Positions 1 to 8,515 of a stretch of 56,560 bases of DNA are shown here, one piece after another; the stretch's first letter is position 1, and each line of letters begins with the position of its first letter. The stretch spans positions 1 through 56,560 of the forward strand of contig JBFXAN010000023.1 in the NCBI GenBank assembly GCA_050184225.1, written 5' to 3'. This DNA comes from JBFXAN01 sp050184225. GTDB lineage: Bacteria > Chloroflexota > Dehalococcoidia > CAUJGQ01. The notes under the pieces were generated by a model. The model was given only the letters and a program-made list of their open reading frames with translations, searched no databases and was not told the origin of the DNA. Made by a program: the position numbers and the translations under genes.

Positions 1-1085
1 CCGTTCGCTGCCAGATGCTCCAGTCCGTACTGGCGGAGCGTTTCCAAGAGACGATAGCGCGCCTCGCCGTTCCGCTCCTCTACGAGCACCAGCGACTTGT
101 CGACGAGTTCGGTCAACAGGTCGAGAACAGGCTCTGCGGGCGATTGCAATTCCCCACGCCACTCCTCATCCCCTGCCGCCACGGCTTCGGCAGCTTCAAG
201 GGTCCAACCTCCTGTGAAGACGGCGAAGCGGCCAAGCAGCGCCCGCTCGGGCTCGGACAGCAACGCAATGCTCCAGTCGATCGTCCGGCGCAAGGTCTGC
301 TGGCGGGGCAGCGCCGTCCGGTTGCCGGTGGTGAGCAACTGAAATCGGTCATCCAACCGCGCCGCGATCTGCTCTGCCGTCATCGCCTTGAGCCGCGCCG
401 CCGCCAGTTCGATCGCGAGTGGAATCCCGTCCAATCGCCGGCAGATGTCCGCCACGGCGGCGGCGTTTTGGTCGGACAAACGAAAGCTCGGATTCGCCGC
501 CGCCGCCCGATCGACGAAGAGACGGATCGTCTCATAGGCGAGCGCCCCCTGTGCCGTGTGCGGGTCGTGCGTCTCATGGGTCGGGGACGGCTCAAACGCC
601 GGCGGTGGCACGGTCAACGGTAGCACGCGCCAGGCCGTCTCGCCGCCGATCCCGAACGTCTGCCGGCTGGTGGCAAGAACCTGTAGCTCCGGACAGGCAC
701 GGAGCAACGAGTCCACCAGCGTCGCGACGGCGTCGAGAAGGTGCTCGCAATTGTCGGCAACCAACAGGCAGCGCCGTGTCGCGAGCTGATCGGCCAGCGT
801 CTCTGGCACGGAGCGGCCCGCCTCCTCACGGAGTCCCAGCGCGGCCAGAAATGCGAACGGTACGAGTGCCGGGTCGGATAGAGTGGCAAGCTCCACCAGC
901 ACCACACCACCGGCATACTCCTCCACCTGCTCGGCAGTGATCTTGAGCGCGAGCCGTGTCTTGCCGCATCCGCCGACGCCGGTCAGGGTGAGCAGGCGGG
1001 TGCCGGAGAGCAATCGCGAAACCTCGATGATCTCCCGTTCCCGGCCGACGAATCTGGTCAGTTCGCTGGGCAGGTTGCAAACCAT
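1..1085 (-). CDS. NB-ARC/AAA-type signalling ATPase (AfsR/LuxR-like regulator), C-terminus cut by window edge
   Basis: The reverse strand is open from about 1145 to the window edge. It starts NLPSELTRFVGRERE, followed by a Walker A loop GVGGCGKTRLAL and a Walker B-like stretch RRCLLVADNCEHLL, then ATSRQ and the winged-helix-like LDGIPLAIELAAARL. This order is typical of predicted ATPases in AfsR/MalT/LuxR-type regulators, and the protein resembles the central part of the regulator at 47.8-50.2 kb. No DNA-binding domain is visible at the N-terminus. In this family an HTH or TPR region would lie at the missing C-terminus. ATG at 1085 is preferred because homologues begin shortly before the NLP..FVGRE motif; ATG at 1145 is in frame and also possible. 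Neither has a strong ribosome binding site. Confidence 0.8.
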   Translation of the reverse strand, partial: MVCNLPSELTRFVGREREIIEVSRLLSGTRLLTLTGVGGCGKTRLALKITAEQVEEYAGGVVLVELATLSDPALVPFAFLAALGLREEAGRSVPETLADQLATRRCLLVADNCEHLLDAVATLVDSLLRACPELQVLATSRQTFGIGGETAWRVLPLTVPPPAFEPSPTHETHDPHTAQGALAYETIRLFVDRAAAANPSFRLSDQNAAAVADICRRLDGIPLAIELAAARLKAMTAEQIAARLDDRFQLLTTGNRTALPRQQTLRRTIDWSIALLSEPERALLGRFAVFTGGWTLEAAEAVAAGDEEWRGELQSPAEPVLDLLTELVDKSLVLVEERNGEARYRLLETLRQYGLEHLAAN

Positions 1086-1146
1086 GACACGAGCACATCC
1101 GCCGACCTGCGCCGACGCCAACCAAACAATCCATCGCAAATTCATC

Positions 1147-1164
1147 TCACTCGTATACGAGTGA
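1147..1164. promoter_or_regulatory. Perfect 18-bp palindrome upstream of the ATPase gene
   Basis: TCACTCGTATACGAGTGA is its own reverse complement. It lies immediately upstream of the alternative ATG (1145) and 62 bases upstream of the preferred start (1085) of the minus-strand regulator. Position and symmetry fit an operator for a dimeric regulator, possibly autoregulatory. It could be a chance palindrome; only one copy was noticed in the window. Confidence 0.35.
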
Positions 1165-1377
1165 ACAGTCCGATGCTGTAAGTGTACGCCCCACCACCTT
1201 CCCGTCGCCATTGCGATCCGTGACCCGGCTCACCTTCCACGATCAATCCGGCATCTGTGCCGGGTGTTGGCAGATTCGAGTCCAACCCGCGTCCTGATAC
1301 AGTGAATCCGACGACCGCGCAAGGCGTACGGCGTCAGTTGACCCCTCCAGAAAAATCGCACCTCGGAGGACATAACC

Positions 1378-1626
1378 ATGGCAGCGTGCATACCGGAGCA
1401 CCTCATCGTTTCTGATCCCGCGGTGATGATGGGCAAGCCGGTTGTCCGCGGCACGCGGATCACGGTCCAATTGATCCTGGAAGAGCTTGCTGCAGGAGAA
1501 CCTATCGAGCAGATCCTCGATTCCCACCCAATGCTCACTGAGGAGTCAATCCGGGCCGCGCTCGCCTTTGCCGCGCAGGCACTCCGCGCCGATTTCATCT
1601 ACCCAATTGCGACGGGAACCGCGTGA
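1378..1626 (+). CDS. DUF433 domain protein, antitoxin-like
   Basis: An 82-residue protein of the DUF433 type. It has the pattern MMGKPVVRGTRITVQLILEEL followed by GEPIEQILDSHPMLTEESIRAALAFA, a small helix-turn-helix fold usually found upstream of a DUF5615 PIN-like protein. A GGAGG-type ribosome binding site (ctcggagg) precedes the ATG. The stop TGA overlaps a GTG start of the next gene (GTGA), the arrangement expected for a co-translated antitoxin-toxin pair. The partner is damaged, so the antitoxin may now be solitary. Role as antitoxin is inferred from the family pairing. Confidence 0.8.
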   Translation: MAACIPEHLIVSDPAVMMGKPVVRGTRITVQLILEELAAGEPIEQILDSHPMLTEESIRAALAFAAQALRADFIYPIATGTA

Positions 1627-1968
1627 TAATCGTCGCGGATGCGAATGTCCATCGCCAGATCGCGGAATGATGGCCATGATTGCACCTGGATCGCAGAGGA
1701 CGCACCCAGAGCACTGGACGACATCGTGCTTCGGACCGCACGTGAGCGCGCTGCCACTCTGCTGACCGCCGATAAGGACTTTGGTGGGCTCGTCATCTCG
1801 TTGGGTCAGCGAACATTCGGCATCGTGCTGATTCGTCCGGCCGGACTGCCTCCGGATGCGAAGGCCGAGATCATCAGTACAGCAATGCGCGAGTATGAGG
1901 AGCAACTCGTTGGTGCAAGCACCGTGATTTTGCCCGGGAGCATCCGAATACGTCGGCTCGACCCGTGA
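1623..1968 (+). pseudogene. DUF5615 PIN-like toxin, frameshifted
   Basis: The GTG at 1623 opens with VIIVADANVHRQIAE, the beta strand and first acidic residue of DUF5615 toxins, then hits TGA at about 1668. The remainder of the domain continues in another frame as DGHDCTWIAEDAPRALDD, LLTADKDFGGLV and FGIVLIRPAGL up to the stop at 1966-1968. The residues normally joining IAE to DGHD (about four) are missing, so an out-of-frame deletion best explains the break. An ATG at 1639 opens the downstream frame but would give an unnatural N-terminus lacking the first active-site Asp. Probably a dead toxin left beside an intact antitoxin. Confidence 0.75.
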
Positions 1969-2100
1969 CTCGCTGACCGACAATCCTGGCAGAATGGGGT
2001 AGAATGAGATCAATGTATCGTGAGCGCCTGTGCCTCGCGCCTGGCGCTTTTTATCTATCCCCCGGATACCGCAAAGACCTGCACCTCGGAGGAAGCTGCT

Positions 2101-4875
2101 ATGACCGCGCCCGCATCGGACCGAACGGAAATGCCGTCCGCGTACGACCCGCGCGCCGTAGAGCAGCGCCTCTACGACTTCTGGGAGGGCAACGGCTACT
2201 TTCAGGCCACGACCAACCCGGACCGTGCATCCTTCACGATCATCATGCCGCCCCCCAACGTCACCGGTGAGCTGCACCTCGGCCACGCCCTCACCGCCGC
2301 CGTCGAAGATGCCCTCGTCCGCTGGCACCGCATGCTCGGCGATAACACCCTCTGGCTCCCCGGCACCGACCACGCCGGCATCGCCACCCAGATGGTCGTC
2401 GAGCGCGAGCTTGCCAAGGAAGGGCTCACCCGCCACGACCTCGGTCGCGAGGAGTTCGTCACCCGCATCTGGCAATGGGTCCGCCGCTACCGTCGCCGCA
2501 TCGACGACCAGCACCGCCGCCTCGGCGCCTCCGCCGACTGGTCGCGCAACCGCTTCACGATGGACGACACCCCCGCCCTCGCCGTCCGCACGACCTTCAA
2601 GCATCTCTACGACGACGGCCTCATCTACCGCGGCACCCGCATGATCAACTGGTGCCCGCGCTGCATGACCGCCCTCTCCGACCTCGAAGTCGACCGCGGC
2701 GATCCCGAGCCGGGCTTCCTCTGGCACCTGCGCTACCCCCTCCTCGACGATGACGGCGCCGAGACCGGCGAATACCTCCAGATGGCGACCACTCGCCCGG
2801 AGACGATGGTTGCCGACACGGCCGTCGCCGTGAACCCGGCAGACGCGCGCTATCGCCACCTGATCGGCCGCAAGGTCCGCCTTCCCTACATCGGCCGCGA
2901 GATCCCCGTGGTCGGCGACGATACCGTCGATCCCGCCTTCGGTACCGGCGTCGTCAAGGTGACGCCCGGCCACGACTATGAGGACTACGACCGCGGCATC
3001 CGCCACAACCTGCCGATCATCACGGCGATGAATCTCGACGGCACGATGAACGACGAGGCGAAAGACCTCGCCGGCATCGATCGCTTCGAGGCACGCAAGG
3101 AACTGATCAAGGTCTTCGAAGGCGACGGCACCCTCGTCAAGGTCGAGCCGCACGAGCTCGTCATCGGCCGCTGCGACCGCTGCGGCACAATCGTCGAGCC
3201 ACTCGTCAGCACCCAATGGTTCGTCAAAACCGAACCCCTGGCCGCACCGGCGATGGAGGTCGTCCGCGATCGCCGGATCACGATCCTGCCGGAGGCGTTC
3301 GAGAAGGTCTATTTCAACTGGATGGAGAACATCCGCGACTGGTGTATCTCCCGCCAACTATGGTGGGGCCATCGCATCCCCGTCTGGTACTGCGACACCA
3401 ACGGCCATGTCGTCGTCGCCATCGAAGACCCGCCCGCCTGCCCGGAATGTGGTGAACCGCTCCGTCAGGATGAGGATGTGCTCGACACCTGGTTCTCCTC
3501 CGGCCTCTGGACCCACTCCACCCTCGGCTGGCCGCACGATACCGAAGACCTACGCACCTTCTACCCCACGACCGTCATGGAGACGGGATACGACATCCTC
3601 TTCTTCTGGGTCGCGCGGATGATCATGCTCGGCCTCTACAACATGGATGGCGTGCCCCCCTTTCAGTGGGTCTACCTCCACGGCCTCGTCCGCGACGCCA
3701 ACGGCATCAAAATGAGCAAGACCAAGGGCAACGTCATCGATCCGCTCGAGCTCGTCGACCGCTACGGCGCCGACGCCCTCCGCTTCACCCTGATCACCGG
3801 CTCCTCCCCCGGCAACGATATGAAGCTGCAGGACTCCGACCTGGAGAACGGCCGCAACTTCGCCAACAAACTCTGGAACACAGCCCGCTTCGTCCTGCGC
3901 TTCCTCGAAGACCCGGCCCTCACCCCCGGCACCTCTCCCGTCGGGACGGGCGAGGGGAGCCTCACGCAACCATCGTCACTCAGTACTCCCCCTCTCCCGT
4001 CCCGACGGGAGAGGGGGCCGGGGGGTGAGGGCCGTCTCCTCGAAGACCTTTGGATCACGTCCCGTCTCACCTCCCTCACCGAAGACGTGAACCGCCTCGC
4101 CGCCGACTTCCAGCTCGGCCAGGCGGCGCAGCGTATCTATGACTTCATCTGGCATGAGTACGCGGACTGGTATATCGAGATGGCCAAGATCCGGGTCAAT
4201 CGCGGCGACCGCTCGCCGATCCCGGTCCTGCTCGATGTGCTCGCCACCAGCCTGCGCCTGCTCCATCCGTATATGCCCTTCGTCACGGAGGAGATCTGGC
4301 AGAACCTCAAACCGCATCTCGACGCCGGCGCCCCGGACGCGCTGATCGTCGCGCCCTATCCGCTGCCCGCCGCCACACCCGCCTCCGATGCTCAGCGACA
4401 CACAGAACTGCTGATCGAAGTCGTCCGCGCCGCTCGCAACGCCCGCTCGGAGCGTCGCCTTCCGCCGGCGCAGTTCGCGGAATCCTTCCTCGCCGTGCCG
4501 GATGCCGCCTCCCGCGATGCACTGGAAGACCGGCAAGAATTGATCGAGTCGCTGGCCCGCCTGCGGCCGCTCCACATCGTCGATGCAATCGACAAGATCC
4601 CGCATGACAACGTGGCCACCGCCATCCTGGGCGATGCCGCCGTCGCGATCCTCCTCGAAGGCGTCGACGTTGCCGCCGAGCGGAAGCGGTTCCAGCACGA
4701 GATTGACGAGGCCGCGGCCTACATCGCCAGGCTCGAAGGCCAGCTCGGCAACCAATCCTTCCGCACGAAAGCACCGGAGCGGGTCGTCCGCGACATGGAA
4801 GAAAAGCTCAGCAGCGCCCGCACCCGGCTCGACGGCCTCCGCCGCAGCCTCTCCGAGCTACCCAGCGAAAGCTAA
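2101..4875 (+). CDS. valS: Valyl-tRNA synthetase
   Basis: Class I aminoacyl-tRNA synthetase of 924 residues that charges tRNA-Val in the cytoplasm. The HIGH-type motif HLGHA is at about residue 59 after PPNVTGEL. The editing (CP1) domain follows with TTRPETMVADTAVAV. The KMSKT signature is at about residue 537, and a C-terminal coiled-coil tRNA-binding arm begins near AERKRFQHEIDEA. Start chosen at 2101 because GGAGGAAG lies 7 bases upstream and the protein then begins MTAPASDRTE; the reading frame is open further upstream. An in-frame insertion of about 45 codons made of palindromic repeat DNA separates the catalytic and anticodon-binding domains (residues about 605-650). The stop codon lies inside the downstream palindrome. 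Confidence 0.97.
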   Translation: MTAPASDRTEMPSAYDPRAVEQRLYDFWEGNGYFQATTNPDRASFTIIMPPPNVTGELHLGHALTAAVEDALVRWHRMLGDNTLWLPGTDHAGIATQMVVERELAKEGLTRHDLGREEFVTRIWQWVRRYRRRIDDQHRRLGASADWSRNRFTMDDTPALAVRTTFKHLYDDGLIYRGTRMINWCPRCMTALSDLEVDRGDPEPGFLWHLRYPLLDDDGAETGEYLQMATTRPETMVADTAVAVNPADARYRHLIGRKVRLPYIGREIPVVGDDTVDPAFGTGVVKVTPGHDYEDYDRGIRHNLPIITAMNLDGTMNDEAKDLAGIDRFEARKELIKVFEGDGTLVKVEPHELVIGRCDRCGTIVEPLVSTQWFVKTEPLAAPAMEVVRDRRITILPEAFEKVYFNWMENIRDWCISRQLWWGHRIPVWYCDTNGHVVVAIEDPPACPECGEPLRQDEDVLDTWFSSGLWTHSTLGWPHDTEDLRTFYPTTVMETGYDILFFWVARMIMLGLYNMDGVPPFQWVYLHGLVRDANGIKMSKTKGNVIDPLELVDRYGADALRFTLITGSSPGNDMKLQDSDLENGRNFANKLWNTARFVLRFLEDPALTPGTSPVGTGEGSLTQPSSLSTPPLPSRRERGPGGEGRLLEDLWITSRLTSLTEDVNRLAADFQLGQAAQRIYDFIWHEYADWYIEMAKIRVNRGDRSPIPVLLDVLATSLRLLHPYMPFVTEEIWQNLKPHLDAGAPDALIVAPYPLPAATPASDAQRHTELLIEVVRAARNARSERRLPPAQFAESFLAVPDAASRDALEDRQELIESLARLRPLHIVDAIDKIPHDNVATAILGDAAVAILLEGVDVAAERKRFQHEIDEAAAYIARLEGQLGNQSFRTKAPERVVRDMEEKLSSARTRLDGLRRSLSELPSES
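3914..4048. repeat. Double palindromic (REP-like) element inserted in frame in valS
   Basis: Two imperfect copies of one palindrome lie head to head. The first, around 3928-3960, contains CTCTCCCGTCGGGACGGGCG. The second, at 3988-4017, is a 14-bp arm CCCCCTCTCCCGTC facing its complement and is followed by CCGGGGGGTGAGGG. The outer sequence ggccctcacccc (3915-3926) matches the inverse ggggtgagggcc. The 12-bp sequence TCCTCGAAGACC occurs at 3902-3913 and again at 4037-4048, like a target duplication. From 3914 to 4048 is 135 bases, exactly 45 codons, so the frame of valS is preserved. The encoded peptide (for example PLPSRRERGPGGEG) is not natural ValRS sequence. A related palindrome sits before etfB. 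Confidence 0.8.
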
Positions 4876-5039
4876 CCACAGAGACGCAGCGGCGCAGAGG
4901 TTTTCATGTCATGCTGAGCGGAGCGAAGCATCTCGCCGGGTGACAAACGCACCGTAAGATGCTTCGTCGCGGCGCTCCTCAGCATGACAACATAGACCTC
5001 TGCGCCTCTGCGCCTCTGCGCCTCTGCGTCTCTGTGGTT
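4874..5039. repeat. Nested palindromic repeat between convergent genes
   Basis: The outer arms are AACCACAGAGACGCAG (4874-4889) and its exact complement (5024-5039), with extra CGCCTCTG units repeated in the right arm. Inside is a second inverted pair: TGTCATGCTGAGCGGAGCGA with AAGCATCT on the left, and AGATGCTTCGTCGCGGCGCT with CCTCAGCATGACA on the right. The TAA of valS and the TGA of the phosphatase gene both fall at the tips of the outer arms. Such sequences are dispersed non-coding repeats. Here the element could also act as a bidirectional terminator. Confidence 0.8.
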
Positions 5040-5797
5040 CAACGGTCCTCATCGACCACCGCTACCAACAGCACGCTTACGTTGTCCGGGCCACCCCGCC
5101 GGTTTGCCTCGTCCACCAGCGCTTGGGCCGCTGCTTCGGCATCGTCCGGCTGAGCGAGGCCGGCGATCTCGTCGTCTGCCATCGTCTCGGTTAATCCGTC
5201 GGTGCAGAGCAGGATGCGATCGCCCAGTTCCAGCGGGAGCGGGCCAAAGATGTCAACCTCGACGTCTTCATCGACGCCGTTGATGCTGCGTGTAATCACG
5301 TGCCGGTACGGGCTGACCGCCGCTGCCGCCGCCGACATCCTGCCCGCCCGCACCTCTTCCTCGACGAACGAGTGATCCTCGGTAATCCGGCGGGCTTCAC
5401 TCCCGCGAATCAGATAGCCTCGGGAATCGCCGACATTCGCCATGAGAAGCGTGTTGTCCCGGACCACCGCAACGACCAGTGTCGTCGCCATCTCCGACAG
5501 CGCCGGATCGACCGAAGCCCGCTCAGCCACCGCCCGCTCGGCCGCGCGGATCGCGCGAATCATCGCGGCCGCCGGATCAGCGCCACCCCGCCGCGGAAAC
5601 CGGGCCGCAATCGTCTCCGCCGTCACCTCACTGGCGATTGCCCCACCGGCCGCGCCGCCGACACCGTCCGCCGCGACGAACAGCGAGCAATCCCGCGCTG
5701 CATCCGGTTCGAGGCTCGCGATTCGATACAGCAGAAAGTCCTGATTGTCGGCTCGAAGCTGACCCGCGCTGGTCGAGGCGCCCACATGCAGCCGCAT
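5039..5797 (-). CDS. PP2C-family serine/threonine phosphatase
   Basis: A 252-residue metal-dependent phosphatase of the PP2C/Stp1 type, which removes phosphate from Ser/Thr residues of proteins, usually opposing Hanks-type kinases. Metal-binding motifs are visible in order: RADNQD near residue 22, VAADGVGG near 50, NVGDSRGYL near 128, CTDGLTE near 200 and RGGPDNVSVLLV near the C-terminus. No membrane segment, so cytosolic. Start set at 5797 (MRLHVGAST) because the family begins just before the NQD motif; ATG at 5836 is in frame but adds a non-conserved extension. No kinase gene is visible nearby. Divergent from the DUF362 gene. Confidence 0.92.
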   Translation of the reverse strand: MRLHVGASTSAGQLRADNQDFLLYRIASLEPDAARDCSLFVAADGVGGAAGGAIASEVTAETIAARFPRRGGADPAAAMIRAIRAAERAVAERASVDPALSEMATTLVVAVVRDNTLLMANVGDSRGYLIRGSEARRITEDHSFVEEEVRAGRMSAAAAAVSPYRHVITRSINGVDEDVEVDIFGPLPLELGDRILLCTDGLTETMADDEIAGLAQPDDAEAAAQALVDEANRRGGPDNVSVLLVAVVDEDR

Positions 5798-5981
5798 ATT
5801 CACCGATCCGTGCGTCGTGCTCTCTGTTCCAGGCATTACGGAACGCATTCTCAAGCTTCGCGATATGACCATTCAAGAGAGCCGCCACGGAATTCGCTCG
5901 GCCCGGCCCGACGTCGCCATTCTTGACCGCCTGACGTTGTCTCTGCGACCCTCAAAGAAGACCCACCAGGGAGCCTGCTCA

Positions 5982-7130
5982 ATGACCACCCGTGCCAAGG
6001 TTGCCGTGCTCCGAACCCGGCCCGCAACCGTTCTCGACGACTACGAGCGCCTCTTCCATCTGGCGGAGGCCGCCAACCATCTCGACCCGAATACGACGAC
6101 GATCCTCAAGGACAACATCTCCTGGCACTTCCCCTTTCCCGCCGCCAACACCACTCCCTGGCAGCTCGAGGGTACCGTTCGCGCGTTGCGGGCACGGGGC
6201 TATACCGACCAGGTTTGCGTGCAAAACAAGACCGTGGTCACCGATGCCTTCAAGGGTGAGGATCTCAACGGGTACGTCCCCATCTTTGAGGCGTATGATA
6301 TTCCCGTTCGCTACAACTTCAAGGATGAGGACATGCGCTGGGTGGACTATCGCCCCAAGGCGCCGATGCTTGTCCTCGACCGGATCTACCCGGAAGGCAT
6401 TCACGTTCCCGACTACTTCTTCGGCAAGAACATCGTCCACCTGCCGACGGTGAAGTGCCATATCTATACGACGACCACCGGCGCGATGAAAAACGCCTTC
6501 GGCGGCCTGCTCAATACCCGCCGGCACTACACCCATAGCTGGATTCACGAGACGCTCGTCGATCTGCTGGCGATTCAGAAGGAGATCCACTCCGGCATCT
6601 TCGCCGTCATGGACGGCACCACCGCCGGCAATGGACCTGGACCTCGCACGATGTATCCCGCGATCAAGAACGTGATCCTCGCATCCGCCGATCAGACGGC
6701 GATCGACGCCGTTGCGGCGAAGATGATGGGCTTCGACCCCCTGGGGATCGAGTACATTCGCCTGGCACATCAGGCCGGACTCGGTGTCGGCGACCCGCGT
6801 GAAATCGAAGTCGTCGGCGACATCGATGTCGCTCAGCAGAATTGGGGCTTCAAGGTCGGCGATAACGGCGCCAGCCGGGTCGGCGATATCGTCTGGTTTG
6901 GCCCGCTCAAGCCAATCCAGAACTTCTTCATGCGCACGCCGCTCGTCAACCTCTTCATCCTTGGTTCCGAAACGTACCACGACTACTACCGCTGGCCGAT
7001 TCGCGACAAGAGGGTCTTTCAGTCCTGGCAGCAGCACTCCTCCTGGGGCCGCCTCTTCACGCAATATCGCCGCCAAGGCTTCCTCGGTCGGCCCGCCACA
7101 GCGCCGGAGAGGACATTAACCGGCAACTGA
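5982..7130 (+). CDS. DUF362 domain-containing protein
   Basis: A 382-residue protein with the DUF362 layout: an early NISWHFPFPAANT segment, then a central VHLPTVKCHIYTTTTGAMKN and FGGLLNTRRHYTH region, VMDGTTAGNGPGPR, and ASADQTAIDAVAAKMMGFDP. The central TTGAMKN/GGLLN motif is characteristic. No four-cysteine ferredoxin motif is present, unlike some DUF362 proteins. Function of the family is not established. Start chosen at 5982 because GGGAG lies about 9 bases upstream (MTTRAKVAVLR). The ATG at 5817 is in frame but lies in the promoter region of the divergent phosphatase gene. Confidence 0.85.
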   Translation: MTTRAKVAVLRTRPATVLDDYERLFHLAEAANHLDPNTTTILKDNISWHFPFPAANTTPWQLEGTVRALRARGYTDQVCVQNKTVVTDAFKGEDLNGYVPIFEAYDIPVRYNFKDEDMRWVDYRPKAPMLVLDRIYPEGIHVPDYFFGKNIVHLPTVKCHIYTTTTGAMKNAFGGLLNTRRHYTHSWIHETLVDLLAIQKEIHSGIFAVMDGTTAGNGPGPRTMYPAIKNVILASADQTAIDAVAAKMMGFDPLGIEYIRLAHQAGLGVGDPREIEVVGDIDVAQQNWGFKVGDNGASRVGDIVWFGPLKPIQNFFMRTPLVNLFILGSETYHDYYRWPIRDKRVFQSWQQHSSWGRLFTQYRRQGFLGRPATAPERTLTGN

Positions 7131-7715
7131 ACTGGACTTTCAGCCATCGAAAACGGACGCGTTAGGCTTGTACCTGTGCGATGGGTCACGGCTGCTACCA
7201 GTGTGAGGACGAGTCCATCGTTACGGCGGGCGTTCGCAGAAGTAATCAGCCTTCTAGACCAGAACAATCACTGTGCTGGAAACACCTGCTGAACTGAACT
7301 CGGGACATTCACCTTGATGAGGCCGCTTGACCTACTGACCGCTGCCAAGACTTGTGAACAGGGCGTGCATCTGGTAGACCCGATTGGACTCCACGAACAC
7401 GGAGTGCGGGATGGGACAGGATGCGCGTGAGTGGCGGCGGTTGCGCGCCTCTCCACCAGCGCGATGCGACTGCACAACTGCCATCGAGGCCGCACCTTGT
7501 TTACGAATCAGGCGACCGACAGCATAATTTCATCGCGCCGGCGTTCGCTACGAGATCGGGCGCGGGAGAGTCCCGAAGCATGTCACTACCTGATAACTGG
7601 TCGTCAGAAGCAAACCGGGCCTTTCAGGAGAGGGCCAGATCGGCGATCGCGTCTGCAAGCGGTGCGTCAGAATGGCGCTAGCTGTTCTTGGCTGCCCGAA
7701 ACGTGAGGCGAACGC
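7131..7715. other. Stretch of 585 bases without a supported gene
   Basis: Open frames here have no recognisable protein sequence. One short piece at about 7411-7450 reads MGQDAREWRRLRAS on the plus strand. This loosely resembles the N-terminus of some IS630-type transposases (AREWRR.RA), but nothing convincing follows. With the IS630 fragment at 9.1 kb it may be part of an eroded insertion. The last part presumably holds the promoter of the AraC-type gene. Confidence 0.4.
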
Positions 7716-8429
7716 ATGCTATTCACCTTCGAAGATAGGCCCTCCGACTCGCCTTTCGTCGAACGGATCTGGCGCGCTCATAGTGAGCGCAGCGGTGACT
7801 TCACGTCTATCGCCGCGAGCCTGTGGGAGATGGTGGTAACGAGACATGAGGGCAACATCACCCTAACCGTCCGGGGGCCGGAGACCAGGCCGACCACGGT
7901 GCACTGTCCAGCGGAAGGCGAATGGTTGGGTATCCGCTTCAAACTGGGCACGTATATCCCTCAGTTCCCGGCCAGCATGCTCCTTGACCAGGGTTTGAAC
8001 CTGCCGAACACGAGAGAGACAGCCTTCTCCCTCGACGGTTCCACATGGGACTTTCCGGATTTCGAGAACGCGGACCTGTTCGTACGTCGGTTGGTCCGGG
8101 ACGGAGTGATCGCCCGCGATTCCATCGTCGAAGCCGCTCTCAGAGGTAGATTGAAAGACTTCTCTCCACGGACGGCCAGGCGTCATTTCGCCCGTACCAC
8201 CGGGCTCACGCCAAGTGCAGCGCGTCAAATAGCACGCGCCCGTTACGCGACCATCCTCCTGCAAGAAGGCGTATCGATAGCGGACGTCGTTTACGAGGCC
8301 GGCTATTACGACCAACCACATCTGACCCGTTCGTTGAAGCGCTACATCGACCGGACTCCCGCTCAGCTCGCGGCTGGAAGCGAATCACTACCGCTGTCCT
8401 ATTTGTACAAGACCACACCTTCGCGTTGA
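7716..8429 (+). CDS. AraC-family transcriptional regulator
   Basis: A 237-residue protein with a C-terminal AraC-type double helix-turn-helix at about residues 145-225: FSPRTARRHFARTTGLTPSA, then ARARYATILLQEGVSIADVVYEAGYYDQPHLTRSLKRYI. The N-terminal half (VERIWRAHSERSGDF and WEMVVTRHEGNITLTV) matches the short sensor region seen in AraC proteins that accompany DHFR-like or DoxX genes. It precedes the DHFR-like gene on the same strand with an 86-base gap, so the two are likely functionally linked. The inducer is unknown. A weak AGGCGAACGC precedes the ATG. Confidence 0.9.
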   Translation: MLFTFEDRPSDSPFVERIWRAHSERSGDFTSIAASLWEMVVTRHEGNITLTVRGPETRPTTVHCPAEGEWLGIRFKLGTYIPQFPASMLLDQGLNLPNTRETAFSLDGSTWDFPDFENADLFVRRLVRDGVIARDSIVEAALRGRLKDFSPRTARRHFARTTGLTPSAARQIARARYATILLQEGVSIADVVYEAGYYDQPHLTRSLKRYIDRTPAQLAAGSESLPLSYLYKTTPSR

Positions 8430-8515
8430 GGCACCCTGCAGCAGGGCACTCCTCGGACCGATTCGCAACCGAGATCGATCGCCTCCGCATAAGGTGCCGT
8501 AACGGAGGAAGTCAG

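Noticed and set aside
1546..3357. A 603-residue open frame on the minus strand opposite valS
   Set aside because: It is the antisense shadow of valS and the upstream region. The translation is Val/Ala/Asp-rich with no family pattern, and the valS frame is certain.
4990..5030. Short CGCCTCTG tandem repeats considered as a possible CRISPR-like or regulatory array
   Set aside because: Units are 9 bases without spacers and form one arm of a palindrome. There is no repeat-spacer structure.
5979..7076. A 365-residue minus-strand open frame opposite the DUF362 gene
   Set aside because: Shadow frame typical of high-GC DNA; composition is unnatural and the plus-strand protein has clear family motifs.
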